Source: an uncultured Prevotellaceae bacterium
GTDB taxonomy: Bacteria > Bacteroidota > Bacteroidia > Bacteroidales > Bacteroidaceae
Reading direction: 5' to 3'
Assembly (NCBI GenBank): GCA_946402905.1
Contig: CAMIYC010000028.1
Coordinates: forward strand, 1 to 42,958
DNA: 42,958 nt
Part shown: positions 1 through 6,551 of the stretch, piece by piece
Layout of the letters: every line of letters begins with the position of its first letter
How positions within the stretch are numbered: position 1 is the first letter of the stretch
Translations under genes and position numbers: made by a program
Notes under the pieces: model-generated
What the model saw: the letters and a program-made list of their open reading frames with translations, nothing else
What the model was told of the DNA's origin: nothing
The model's database searches: none

Positions 1-5
1 AAGTC

Positions 6-37
6 GCCCCCGCCGCTCAAATAAGAGCGGCGGGGGC
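6..37 (+). terminator. Rho-independent terminator of an upstream gene
   Basis: A perfect 13-bp GC-rich stem (6-18 with 25-37) encloses a 6-nt loop and is followed by a run of six T. It ends transcription of a plus-strand gene that lies before the window. Seen directly. Confidence 0.85.
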
Positions 38-58
38 TTTTTTGTTTTCTGGGGGAGA

Positions 59-119
59 GGATAGGGGGATAGACTCTCTAGTAATACTAGTCCTCTTAGC
101 TATACTATCCCTCCTATCC
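59..119. repeat. Nested inverted repeat with a shared 17-bp core
   Basis: An imperfect inverted repeat (GGATAGG... at 59-72 with ...CCTATCC at 105-119, one bulge) encloses the small palindrome CTAGTA-A-TACTAG. The 17-mer TAGTAATACTAGTCCTC at 79-95 recurs exactly at 9979-9995. This looks like a short dispersed intergenic element. The rest of 120-278 holds only the promoter and palindrome of the next gene. Confidence 0.5.
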
Positions 120-164
120 ATCCTTCTTCGCTTCCGTCTTGCCAAAAAAAATCAACAGAAAAAA

Positions 165-195
165 TTGTGAGATTAAAAAAAATTATGTAGGTTTG
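165..195 (+). promoter_or_regulatory. Putative promoter of the methyltransferase-like gene
   Basis: ATTG around 165-167, 20 bp, then TAGGTTTG at 188-195 fits the Bacteroidota -33/-7 pattern. The palindrome TTGCATATT-C-AATATGCAA (193-211) overlaps the -7 element and the likely transcription start, which suits an operator. Confidence 0.4.
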
Positions 196-278
196 CATAT
201 TCAATATGCAATGACAGTTTTACTGTTGAAATCGTCTGTTGAGTGTCATTTTGCCACTTTTGACGGTAATCTTTTGAG

Positions 279-893
279 ATGGGTGAGATGAATCGTGTGA
301 AAAGAGGCCTGATATGGCTGTCGAGAATAAAGTATTGCAGAGGTTTTGGTATACAGTCGCCCAATGACTACCGGTTTGTGAGATATGTCATCAATGAGCA
401 CTCTCCTTACTACCAGTATGCCGAATTAATGAAATCGTATCCTCAAGTCGATGAGGATGATCGCAGGCTTTGTCAGTTATACTTCAGATTGAGTAATTAT
501 CTGCAGCCTCTTTACTATCTCGATTTCCAGCCGTCGGATGAAGTGTCGGCACAATATGTGTGTGCTGGATGCCGAGGCACGAAAGCTGTGCGGATGAAGG
601 ATGTGCACAATCTCCTTTCATTCAGAAAAGGTGTCACTGACGCAGTATTGGTAAGGTTCTCACGTGATATGGCTGTAGGAGATCTGCAGCCTGTAGTAGT
701 GAAGATGCTGGAAGATTCCTCCGAATCTACAATTGTGGTGATGGAAGACATCTGCCATGGGAAGAAAAGACACCAGCTGTGGCTTCGTATGGCGGCTCAC
801 GAGAACGTAAGAGTCTCCTACGACCTATACTACTGTGGTATATTACTGTTTGAGCCGCGTCGATACAAGAAACATTATGTAGTCAACTTTTAA
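279..893 (+). CDS. Methyltransferase-like protein, probably degenerate
   Basis: A 204-residue protein. The N-terminus carries the GFGIQSPNDYRFV stretch and the C-terminus the pattern VVMEDI...LW...SYDLYYCGILLF. Both recall a Bacteroidota family of class I SAM-dependent methyltransferase-like proteins that begin with a G(H/F)G(I/V)HSP motif. The glycine-rich SAM-binding motif I expected in the middle is not evident, since the corresponding region reads PLYYLDFQPSDEV. It may therefore be inactive or bind something else. A second in-frame ATG lies at 288. The cobalamin adenosyltransferase gene starts 11 bp after the stop, so the two are probably co-transcribed. The family assignment rests on pattern memory and is moderate. 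Confidence 0.6.
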   Translation: MGEMNRVKRGLIWLSRIKYCRGFGIQSPNDYRFVRYVINEHSPYYQYAELMKSYPQVDEDDRRLCQLYFRLSNYLQPLYYLDFQPSDEVSAQYVCAGCRGTKAVRMKDVHNLLSFRKGVTDAVLVRFSRDMAVGDLQPVVVKMLEDSSESTIVVMEDICHGKKRHQLWLRMAAHENVRVSYDLYYCGILLFEPRRYKKHYVVNF

Positions 894-904
894 TTGATAT
901 AACT

Positions 905-1468
905 ATGAAAATAACCAAGGTTTATACAAAGACAGGAGATGAGGGAACCACCGCTTTGGTGGGAGGTTACCGAGTGAGGAAAACCAATGCCCGTATTGAG
1001 GCATACGGCACCGTGGATGAATTGAGTGCCAATCTGGGCGTGTTGGCGTCTTATATGAAGGACGGCGATGACAAAACATTGATCATACGCACGCAGCGCA
1101 ATCTTTTCACAGTCTGTTCCAACCTGGCCACGGACAAGTCTAAAATGCCTGTCGCCAAGGTCTATACCCTCGACCCCGATGAAGTGGAGATTCTGGAACA
1201 GGAAATCGACGCCATCAATGCCAGCATCCCGCCTCAGAATGCCTTTATCCTGCCGGGTGGCTCCCATGAGGCCGCCTTTGCACATGTATGCCGCACAGTG
1301 TGCCGTCGTGCCGAGCGCCGCATTTTCTTCATGAACGAATCAACACCCGTCGACCCTGAAATCCTGCAATATATGAACAGGCTGTCGGATTATCTCTTCG
1401 TGCTTGCAAGAAAATTGAACTTTATCGACGGTGTGCGTGAAAAAATATGGAAGAAACCTTTGAAATAA
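905..1468 (+). CDS. ATP:cob(I)alamin adenosyltransferase, PduO type
   Basis: A 187-residue cytosolic enzyme that transfers the adenosyl group of ATP to cob(I)alamin or cob(I)yrinic acid diamide to make the B12 coenzyme. Family hallmarks are visible: the N-terminal TKTGDEGTTALVGG ATP-binding stretch (residues 9-22), RIEAYGTVDELSANLG (about 32-47), and the C-terminal CRRAERR and NRLSDYLFVLARKLN helices that close the trimer active site. Length is normal for the family. It follows the methyltransferase-like gene by 11 bp. The promoter of the next gene begins inside its last codons. No other B12 gene is in the window, so it more likely serves salvage or B12-dependent mutases elsewhere than a local pathway. 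Confidence 0.93.
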   Translation: MKITKVYTKTGDEGTTALVGGYRVRKTNARIEAYGTVDELSANLGVLASYMKDGDDKTLIIRTQRNLFTVCSNLATDKSKMPVAKVYTLDPDEVEILEQEIDAINASIPPQNAFILPGGSHEAAFAHVCRTVCRRAERRIFFMNESTPVDPEILQYMNRLSDYLFVLARKLNFIDGVREKIWKKPLK

Positions 1469-1488
1469 GAAAAAAATCATTACTTTTG
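1459..1488 (+). promoter_or_regulatory. Promoter of the DUF2795 gene
   Basis: TTTG at 1459-1462, 18 bp, then TACTTTTG at 1481-1488 is a close match to the Bacteroidota consensus. The -33 element lies in the last codons of the adenosyltransferase gene. The ATG follows about 30 bp after the -7 box. Confidence 0.7.
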
Positions 1489-1519
1489 TCGCGCATTATT
1501 AATTACTAATTTAAAAACT

Positions 1520-1741
1520 ATGTATTGGACACTGGAATTGGCTTCAAAACTGGAAGATGCACCCTGGCCCGCTACTAAGGAAGAGTTAATAGATTACGCT
1601 ATAAGGTCAGGTGCCCCACTTGAAGTATTGGAGAACCTTCAGGAGATTGAGGATGAGGGTGATGTATACGACGATATTGAGGATATATGGCCTGACTATC
1701 CGACAAAAGAAGATTTCCTTTTTGATGAGGAGGAGTATTAA
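1520..1741 (+). CDS. Small acidic DUF2795 family protein
   Basis: A 73-residue, strongly acidic cytosolic protein. It has the pattern of DUF2795 proteins common in Bacteroidota: a WTLELASKLEDAPWPATKEELIDYA start, then AIRSGAPLEVLENLQEIEDEG, and an acidic tail with IWPDYPTKEDF. The function of the family is not established; the helical fold with regularly spaced acidic and hydrophobic residues could mean a nucleic-acid mimic or a partner protein, but that is speculation. It has its own strong promoter and a long hairpin shortly after the stop, so it is probably a monocistronic, well expressed gene. Confidence 0.85.
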   Translation: MYWTLELASKLEDAPWPATKEELIDYAIRSGAPLEVLENLQEIEDEGDVYDDIEDIWPDYPTKEDFLFDEEEY

Positions 1742-1761
1742 ACCTTTATTTAGATTGTAAA

Positions 1762-1815
1762 ATCAAATATCAGCGAGACAAGCAATTCGATTTGCTTGTC
1801 TCGCTGATGTTTGAT
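1762..1815. terminator. Long hairpin after the DUF2795 gene
   Basis: A perfect 15-bp stem (1771-1785 with 1792-1806) around a 6-nt loop extends outward to about 24 bp with one G-U pair. It lies 21 bp after the stop. No T-run follows directly, but it probably acts with the next hairpin as a terminator or 3' stabiliser. Confidence 0.6.
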
Positions 1816-1835
1816 GGTGATAGAAACAGAAAAAG

Positions 1836-1862
1836 CCTGCCTTGTCATCCCGACAAGACAGG
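1836..1862. terminator. Second hairpin, T-run on both sides
   Basis: CCTGCCTTGTC (1836-1846) pairs with GACAAGACAGG (1852-1862) with one mismatch. On the plus strand TTTT follows at 1864-1867. On the minus strand five T follow the stem (1834-1830). It can work in either direction. Confidence 0.5.
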
Positions 1863-2070
1863 TGTTTTAGCCTATAGGTCTTTTTTGTTATAACTAACCT
1901 TTATGTAAATGCAAAGATACACTTTTGGGCTTATTCATCTTGTGCGTATCGGAGGTAAAAGCATGGGATGAGATATCGCACTAAAAGTAGTTTAAGAGTT
2001 TTTTTTGATTTTTGTTGCCGTTAGCAATAAACAGAAACATTCCTTCGTTTTATATTTAGGTAGAAATGAT

Positions 2071-2655
2071 ATGGTGTTCATGAATCAGTTTAATACTTAT
2101 ACCTCTCATTTGAATTTGGACTTTCTGCGAGACTATTGCATGGAGAAAGGCAAGAGAATGGTTTTTGTAAAAAACCAGTTTGTGGAGCGTGTGGGGCAGC
2201 CTTCAAGATGGTTGGGATATGTCACGAAAGGATATTTCAAATATGTGGTCACCAATGATGTGGATGGGAAAACCTATAATACAGGATTTTCTTTTGAGGG
2301 GGAGTTTGTTGCAGACTATCCCAACTGCCTGTATCATCAGGAGGCTGAGGTTTCTATCATTGCTGGCGCTGCATGTGAAGTGTGGATGATGGATGGGGTG
2401 GAACTCAATAGGATGTATCAGGAGAGCCAGGATATGTTGCGTGTCGGGATGGAAATCAGTGAGTCGTTTTTTTGCCAGACCTATTCTCGCTTTCTCGATT
2501 TTTATCGTACCGACGCACAAAGCCGGTATGAGCGTCTGATGGGCCGATGCCCTCAAATTGTTCAGCAGATCGACTTGAAGGATATTGCCTCTTTTTTGAG
2601 GGTCACGCCCGTCACCATCAGCAAAATTCGACGTAAAATCACTTTTGGAGAATGA
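2071..2655 (+). CDS. Crp/Fnr family transcriptional regulator
   Basis: A 194-residue protein from the ATG at 2071. The N-terminal half is a cyclic-nucleotide-binding-like beta roll (GYVTKGYFKYVVTNDVDGKTYNTGFSFEGEFVADYPN). The C-terminal half is the helix-turn-helix, ending DLKDIASFLRVTPVTISKIRR, the usual recognition helix of Bacteroidota Crp-like regulators. No obvious cyclic-nucleotide phosphate-binding signature or Fnr cysteine cluster is seen, so the signal is unknown. The reading frame is open upstream to a TTG at 2005 but that extension reads as non-coding. An ATG at 2080 is an alternative. Neighbours do not reveal a target; such genes commonly act on themselves or on distant genes. Confidence 0.85.
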   Translation: MVFMNQFNTYTSHLNLDFLRDYCMEKGKRMVFVKNQFVERVGQPSRWLGYVTKGYFKYVVTNDVDGKTYNTGFSFEGEFVADYPNCLYHQEAEVSIIAGAACEVWMMDGVELNRMYQESQDMLRVGMEISESFFCQTYSRFLDFYRTDAQSRYERLMGRCPQIVQQIDLKDIASFLRVTPVTISKIRRKITFGE

Positions 2656-2699
2656 TCCCTCCTTTTCACTTTAACTTGTAGTCCCTCCACTTCGCCGCT

Positions 2700-2804
2700 A
2701 GTGTCCCTCTCCCCTCAGAAGAACTCTCTCTGCAAGTGTCCCTCTTCCCTCGGGAGAATTCTCGCCGCCAGTGTCCCTCTCCCCCTTGGGAGAGCTCGGT
2801 GAGT
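2700..2804. repeat. Three 35-bp tandem repeats
   Basis: Units at 2700-2734, 2735-2769 and 2770-2804 each start AGTGTCCCTCT(T/C)CCC and contain an inverted CTCCC/GGGAG pair. The third folds as CTCTCCC-N4-GGGAGAG. The array lies between the Crp gene and the PL9 promoter and may act as a terminator or a variable-number repeat. Nothing else is seen in 2656-2974. Confidence 0.75.
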
Positions 2805-2974
2805 GGCGAAACTTTCAGAAGATTGATTGCAAAAAAAATGCGAAAAATATGCAGAAGGAGCGAAAACATGCGAAAACAATTAATGCGCTGCATTCATTTC
2901 AGAATGTTGCCTTGCCTTGAAGAGTTCGATGACACCCCTAATTCGTAAAGCGAGATAAAAAATGAAGTAGTTCA

Positions 2975-3006
2975 TTTTGTTCTCCCCTCGATTTGCATTA
3001 TCTTTG
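2975..3006 (+). promoter_or_regulatory. Promoter of the PL9 lyase gene
   Basis: TTTTG at 2975-2979, 19 bp, then TATCTTTG at 2999-3006 is a nearly ideal Bacteroidota promoter. It excludes the in-frame ATG at 2977 as a start and supports the ATG at 3034. Confidence 0.78.
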
Positions 3007-3033
3007 CATTTCAAACACCTAAAAACAATCGTT

Positions 3034-5805
3034 ATGGTCAAAAATTGCTTTTTAACCATTGTCTGGAGCCTCCTCAGCCTTGTGTCGATGGCCCAGCAAC
3101 CTTATTTCATCCAAACATTCGAAGACTCTATTCCCGCACAGGATGATGTCAGGGAACCACTCGCTTTCGTGATAGAAGGACAGGGTGAATGGATCTTTTA
3201 CAACTGTTTTAAAGGCACCAATACCAAGTATATTACAGATGGCTCCAACGGCGACCTCCGTATGGTGAAAAATGGCCTCAATGGTCCTGGCGACTCCTAT
3301 GTCGTCACCCCAGTTTTCGACCGTGGCGTGAAAAAGATCACCTTCGATGAAGGACGCACCAAGAAATACATCGACATCTCGGTGTCGAAAGATGGTGGCC
3401 TCACCTGGACAAGCATCTATAAGTATGATAAAAACACCCAGCAGCACAATACCGTGGAGGTGAATGATGTCGAGGTGAATCGTGTCAGGCTCTCCAACTA
3501 CAATACCAAAAACGACTGTGATGTAGACAATCTTGCGATATACCCAGAGGCTGAGGGCATCCCTGCCACCGTAGTGACCGGCGAGGTGAGCGAAGTCACC
3601 AAAACTTCTGCACGTGTCAGTGGACAGGTGACAGATGCCGGCGACCGTGAGATGCTGCATTACGGAGTATGTTGGAATTATACCGGTTCGCCTGTCTATA
3701 CAGACAATCCCGTCCATGCTTCGAAATATGATTTCACGGTCGACCTTGATGCACTGATGGCCAGCCACCAAGTCTATTACCGCGCTTACGCCTTCACTCG
3801 TGCCGGCGTGAGCTATGGCGAAATACGCACCTTTGAGACGGCTCCTGCCACCATGGCTGTCATCAATACCAAGCAAATCACCATCGACCGCCATGGCTAT
3901 TATGTCACGGGGGGCCAGGTGGCCGATGATGGCGGACTGCCTGTCATCGAGCAGGGCGTCATCTACGATACCACTCCCGGTTTGTCCGTGTCGCAGGGCA
4001 ATCAGGTGGTCAGCGCTGCAGCTACAGCCAATTACACTTTGAAACTGACATTAGAGAGCCATACCACCTACTATTATCGGGCTTATTGCCAGACCGATGC
4101 TGGCATCAGTTATGGCGAAGAACTCACCTATACCACTGGCGAAGTGGTGCCACCATCGTTTGCGGGCAACATCATTTGGTGTTCGCCTGAGGGCGATGAT
4201 GCCTCTGCCGATGGTTCCGAGGAGGCACCTTTCTACTCGCTGCAGAAAGCGGTCGACTTGGTGGAGCCTGGCGACACCATCTATATGCAAGCTGGCACCT
4301 ATGTCTACGATGCACGTATCAATATCAATACATGTGCCACTGCCGACAAACCTATAGCTCTTTATGCCATCGGTGGCAGGGCGGTGCTCGACTTCAGCGC
4401 CATGCCTTATCACAAGCATTCCGACAATCCTTATCAGGGTGTGCGCCTTTGTGGCTCCTACTGGCATTTTTATCGCATCGACATCACTCATGCCTCAGAC
4501 AATGGGCTGCTCATCGAGCGCAACAAACCTACTGGAGGCTCCAACAGCGACATCCTCAATGCCACGGAGCAAGCTCACGACAATATCATTGAAGACTGCC
4601 GCTTCTATCGCAACGGAGATACGGGATTGCAAATGAAAAATCTGGCTTCGTTCAACTATGTCATCAACTGCGACTCCTATCTCAACTGCGACGAGGAGGA
4701 GGGCGACGCTGATGGCTTCGCACCGAAAATATCTGTGGGCGACGGCAACTACTTCTACGGATGCCGTGCCTGGGCCAATTCCGACGATGGATGGGACGTG
4801 TTTTTCAAGAAAGATGGCGGCTTCGCCGACAATGTGAGCATCATCATGGAACATTGCATTGCCTATAAGAACGGATTCCTCGACTTGGAGCACATAGCTC
4901 CCGACGGCAATGGCAACGGATTTAAGATGGGCTCCAACCAAGGTGCCATGAATGTCTATCTCAATCGTTGTCTTGCTGTCTGCAACAAGGCGAAGGGCTT
5001 CGACCAGAATCACAATGCCGGTGACATCATCATGAACAACTGCACAGGCATGACTCTCAAGTCGGTGAGCGACAAGACCTATTCATATCGTATCTACGAG
5101 GAGATTGCCTCCGGGCATACCGTGCGACTCACCAACTGCATCGCCATCAACGACAATGCCGCTACCAATAAGATTGATAAGAACACGGGCAAATACAAAG
5201 AGGGAGAAGACGGAAAATATGGCGACTACGGACGCTTTGAGATCGACTCCACCCTCGTTGGTATGCAACTCATCACTTGTGAATTCCACAAGGCCGATCC
5301 CACCCAGTTTGTCGATATCACCAACCATGAGGAACTCATTTCCGAGCGCATGGCCGATGGTGAACTGCCTGTCACTACGTTTGCCCATCTTCGTGAAGGT
5401 TCTTTCCTCATCGACGGTGGCACACCTGTCGAGTCTACGGTCTATCGGGGCATCCCCGTCGAGGGCATTACCTACCGCGGTGAGCGTCCCGACTTAGGTG
5501 CCTACGAGAGCGGCGATGGGGTCGAGACGGCCTTGCAGCATTTGTCGCAGCCAGTCAGTGATGGGAGCCTGAAGCTCGCTCAAACCGCCTCTGGCCTGCT
5601 TCTCGTCACGGTGGCAGCTCCTGCCGGACATCACGACTTCACTCTCTCCCTTTATGCATTGGATGGACGCCTCTTGGCCCGCCATGATTTTGTTGGCCCC
5701 ACCACCGCGGTCAGGATGCCGCCTCATGGTGATGCGGTGATTGTACGTGTCATGAGTTCCAAGGGCTTCTCTGCCTCGTCAAAGCTGAAAATCCAGATGC
5801 CATGA
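3034..5805 (+). CDS. Secreted pectate lyase, PL9-like, with T9SS-type tail
   Basis: A 923-residue exported protein. After a signal peptide (MVKNCFLTIVWSLLSLVSMA) come a jelly-roll-like region (about 25-170) and two repeated Fn3-like modules (about 175-370, each ending in a YYRAY...G(V/I)SYGE pattern). A right-handed beta-helix follows (about 378-810). The helix has the PL9 calcium and base residues in order: D560 in DADGFA, D584, D585 and D588 in NSDDGWD, and K631 in NGFKMG. The first four match the spacing known for family PL9 lyases, which cleave pectic polygalacturonate by beta-elimination. The end (YALDGRLL...VIVRVMSSKGFSASSKLKI) resembles a type A T9SS sorting domain. The next gene overlaps by ATGA. 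Substrate is inferred from family only. Confidence 0.85.
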   Translation: MVKNCFLTIVWSLLSLVSMAQQPYFIQTFEDSIPAQDDVREPLAFVIEGQGEWIFYNCFKGTNTKYITDGSNGDLRMVKNGLNGPGDSYVVTPVFDRGVKKITFDEGRTKKYIDISVSKDGGLTWTSIYKYDKNTQQHNTVEVNDVEVNRVRLSNYNTKNDCDVDNLAIYPEAEGIPATVVTGEVSEVTKTSARVSGQVTDAGDREMLHYGVCWNYTGSPVYTDNPVHASKYDFTVDLDALMASHQVYYRAYAFTRAGVSYGEIRTFETAPATMAVINTKQITIDRHGYYVTGGQVADDGGLPVIEQGVIYDTTPGLSVSQGNQVVSAAATANYTLKLTLESHTTYYYRAYCQTDAGISYGEELTYTTGEVVPPSFAGNIIWCSPEGDDASADGSEEAPFYSLQKAVDLVEPGDTIYMQAGTYVYDARININTCATADKPIALYAIGGRAVLDFSAMPYHKHSDNPYQGVRLCGSYWHFYRIDITHASDNGLLIERNKPTGGSNSDILNATEQAHDNIIEDCRFYRNGDTGLQMKNLASFNYVINCDSYLNCDEEEGDADGFAPKISVGDGNYFYGCRAWANSDDGWDVFFKKDGGFADNVSIIMEHCIAYKNGFLDLEHIAPDGNGNGFKMGSNQGAMNVYLNRCLAVCNKAKGFDQNHNAGDIIMNNCTGMTLKSVSDKTYSYRIYEEIASGHTVRLTNCIAINDNAATNKIDKNTGKYKEGEDGKYGDYGRFEIDSTLVGMQLITCEFHKADPTQFVDITNHEELISERMADGELPVTTFAHLREGSFLIDGGTPVESTVYRGIPVEGITYRGERPDLGAYESGDGVETALQHLSQPVSDGSLKLAQTASGLLLVTVAAPAGHHDFTLSLYALDGRLLARHDFVGPTTAVRMPPHGDAVIVRVMSSKGFSASSKLKIQMP

Positions 5806-6449
5806 AGAAAACAATGATTGCTGGGCTTTTGCTTTTGTTGCTGGCCATCATTGGCGTGGCCGCCTTCTTCGTTTTTAAGCAGCCCTCGGTAGATGACGAA
5901 CAGCCTCATGAGAAAACCTATCGGGAGATCTCTTATCCTACACAGAATTACGATCGCGAGAAGGTCAATGAAGTGCGGGGCGTCATCCTCCACCATACGG
6001 CCTTGCCCACCATCGAACGATCACTGGAGGTATTGACCACCCCTATCAACAAGGTGGGCACCCATTGCTTGGTAGATACCGACGGCACCCGATATATTCT
6101 ATGCGACCCTACGGTCGTCACCTTCCATGCCGGCAAGTCGGTGCTCAATGACCGTGAGAAATGCAATGAGTTCACCATAGGCATAGAGTTTCAGGGCAAC
6201 ACGTTGGAAGAACCGCTCACCGACGACCAGATTAGTAGTGCCATCCAATATCTTCTTCCAATCATCGACCGCTATCATATCTCTCTCGACAGTGTCGTCA
6301 CCCACGAGATGATTCGTGACAACTACATGCTCAAATACCCAGAGAAACGTACCAAAAACAAGATTGATATCACCTCCTGGGAATACCGTCGCGTGATGAA
6401 AGCCCTCCGGGAGGCTTATAGGGAAAGCCACGGAGAACCAATGGGTTGA
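5802..6449 (+). CDS. Membrane-anchored N-acetylmuramoyl-L-alanine amidase
   Basis: A 215-residue protein with an N-terminal membrane anchor or signal (residues 4-25) and an amidase_2/PGRP domain (about 55-205). Amidases of this fold are zinc enzymes that cut the bond between MurNAc and the stem peptide. Visible motifs are ILHHTA (H64/H65), THCLVDTDGT, the FHAG histidine H109, and THEM (H168), the likely metal and active-site positions. The terminal ligand region reads KRTKNKIDI. It starts inside the stop codon of the PL9 gene (ATGA overlap), so the two are translationally coupled, an unexpected pairing. It probably acts in the periplasm, with muropeptide trimming or recycling as possible roles. 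Confidence 0.88.
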   Translation: MKKTMIAGLLLLLLAIIGVAAFFVFKQPSVDDEQPHEKTYREISYPTQNYDREKVNEVRGVILHHTALPTIERSLEVLTTPINKVGTHCLVDTDGTRYILCDPTVVTFHAGKSVLNDREKCNEFTIGIEFQGNTLEEPLTDDQISSAIQYLLPIIDRYHISLDSVVTHEMIRDNYMLKYPEKRTKNKIDITSWEYRRVMKALREAYRESHGEPMG

Positions 6450-6485
6450 ACTTTACTTGGAAATAAAGATTTCTTCCGATAGTCA

Positions 6486-6523
6486 TTTTGCAACCCAGTT
6501 GCAAAACTTTTGCCTTACCTTTG
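6486..6523 (+). promoter_or_regulatory. Fur-family-like operator and promoter of the metal ATPase gene
   Basis: A perfect inverted repeat, TTTTGCAAC-N3-GTTGCAAAA, lies at 6486-6506. It is followed by the -7 box TACCTTTG at 6516-6523. The palindrome covers the space where the -33 element and polymerase would sit, which suits a repressor. Form and size resemble Fur/Zur-family boxes, but the exact regulator is inference. Confidence 0.7.
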
Positions 6524-6551
6524 CACCGAGAAATCAATTAATGCAGAGATT

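Noticed and set aside
2977..3033. Upstream ATG extending the PL9 protein by 19 residues
   Set aside because: The ATG lies in the -33 box of a near-consensus promoter, and the signal peptide starts at 3034.
6510..6551. TTG start for the metal ATPase
   Set aside because: It overlaps the -7 element and would lie upstream of the transcription start.
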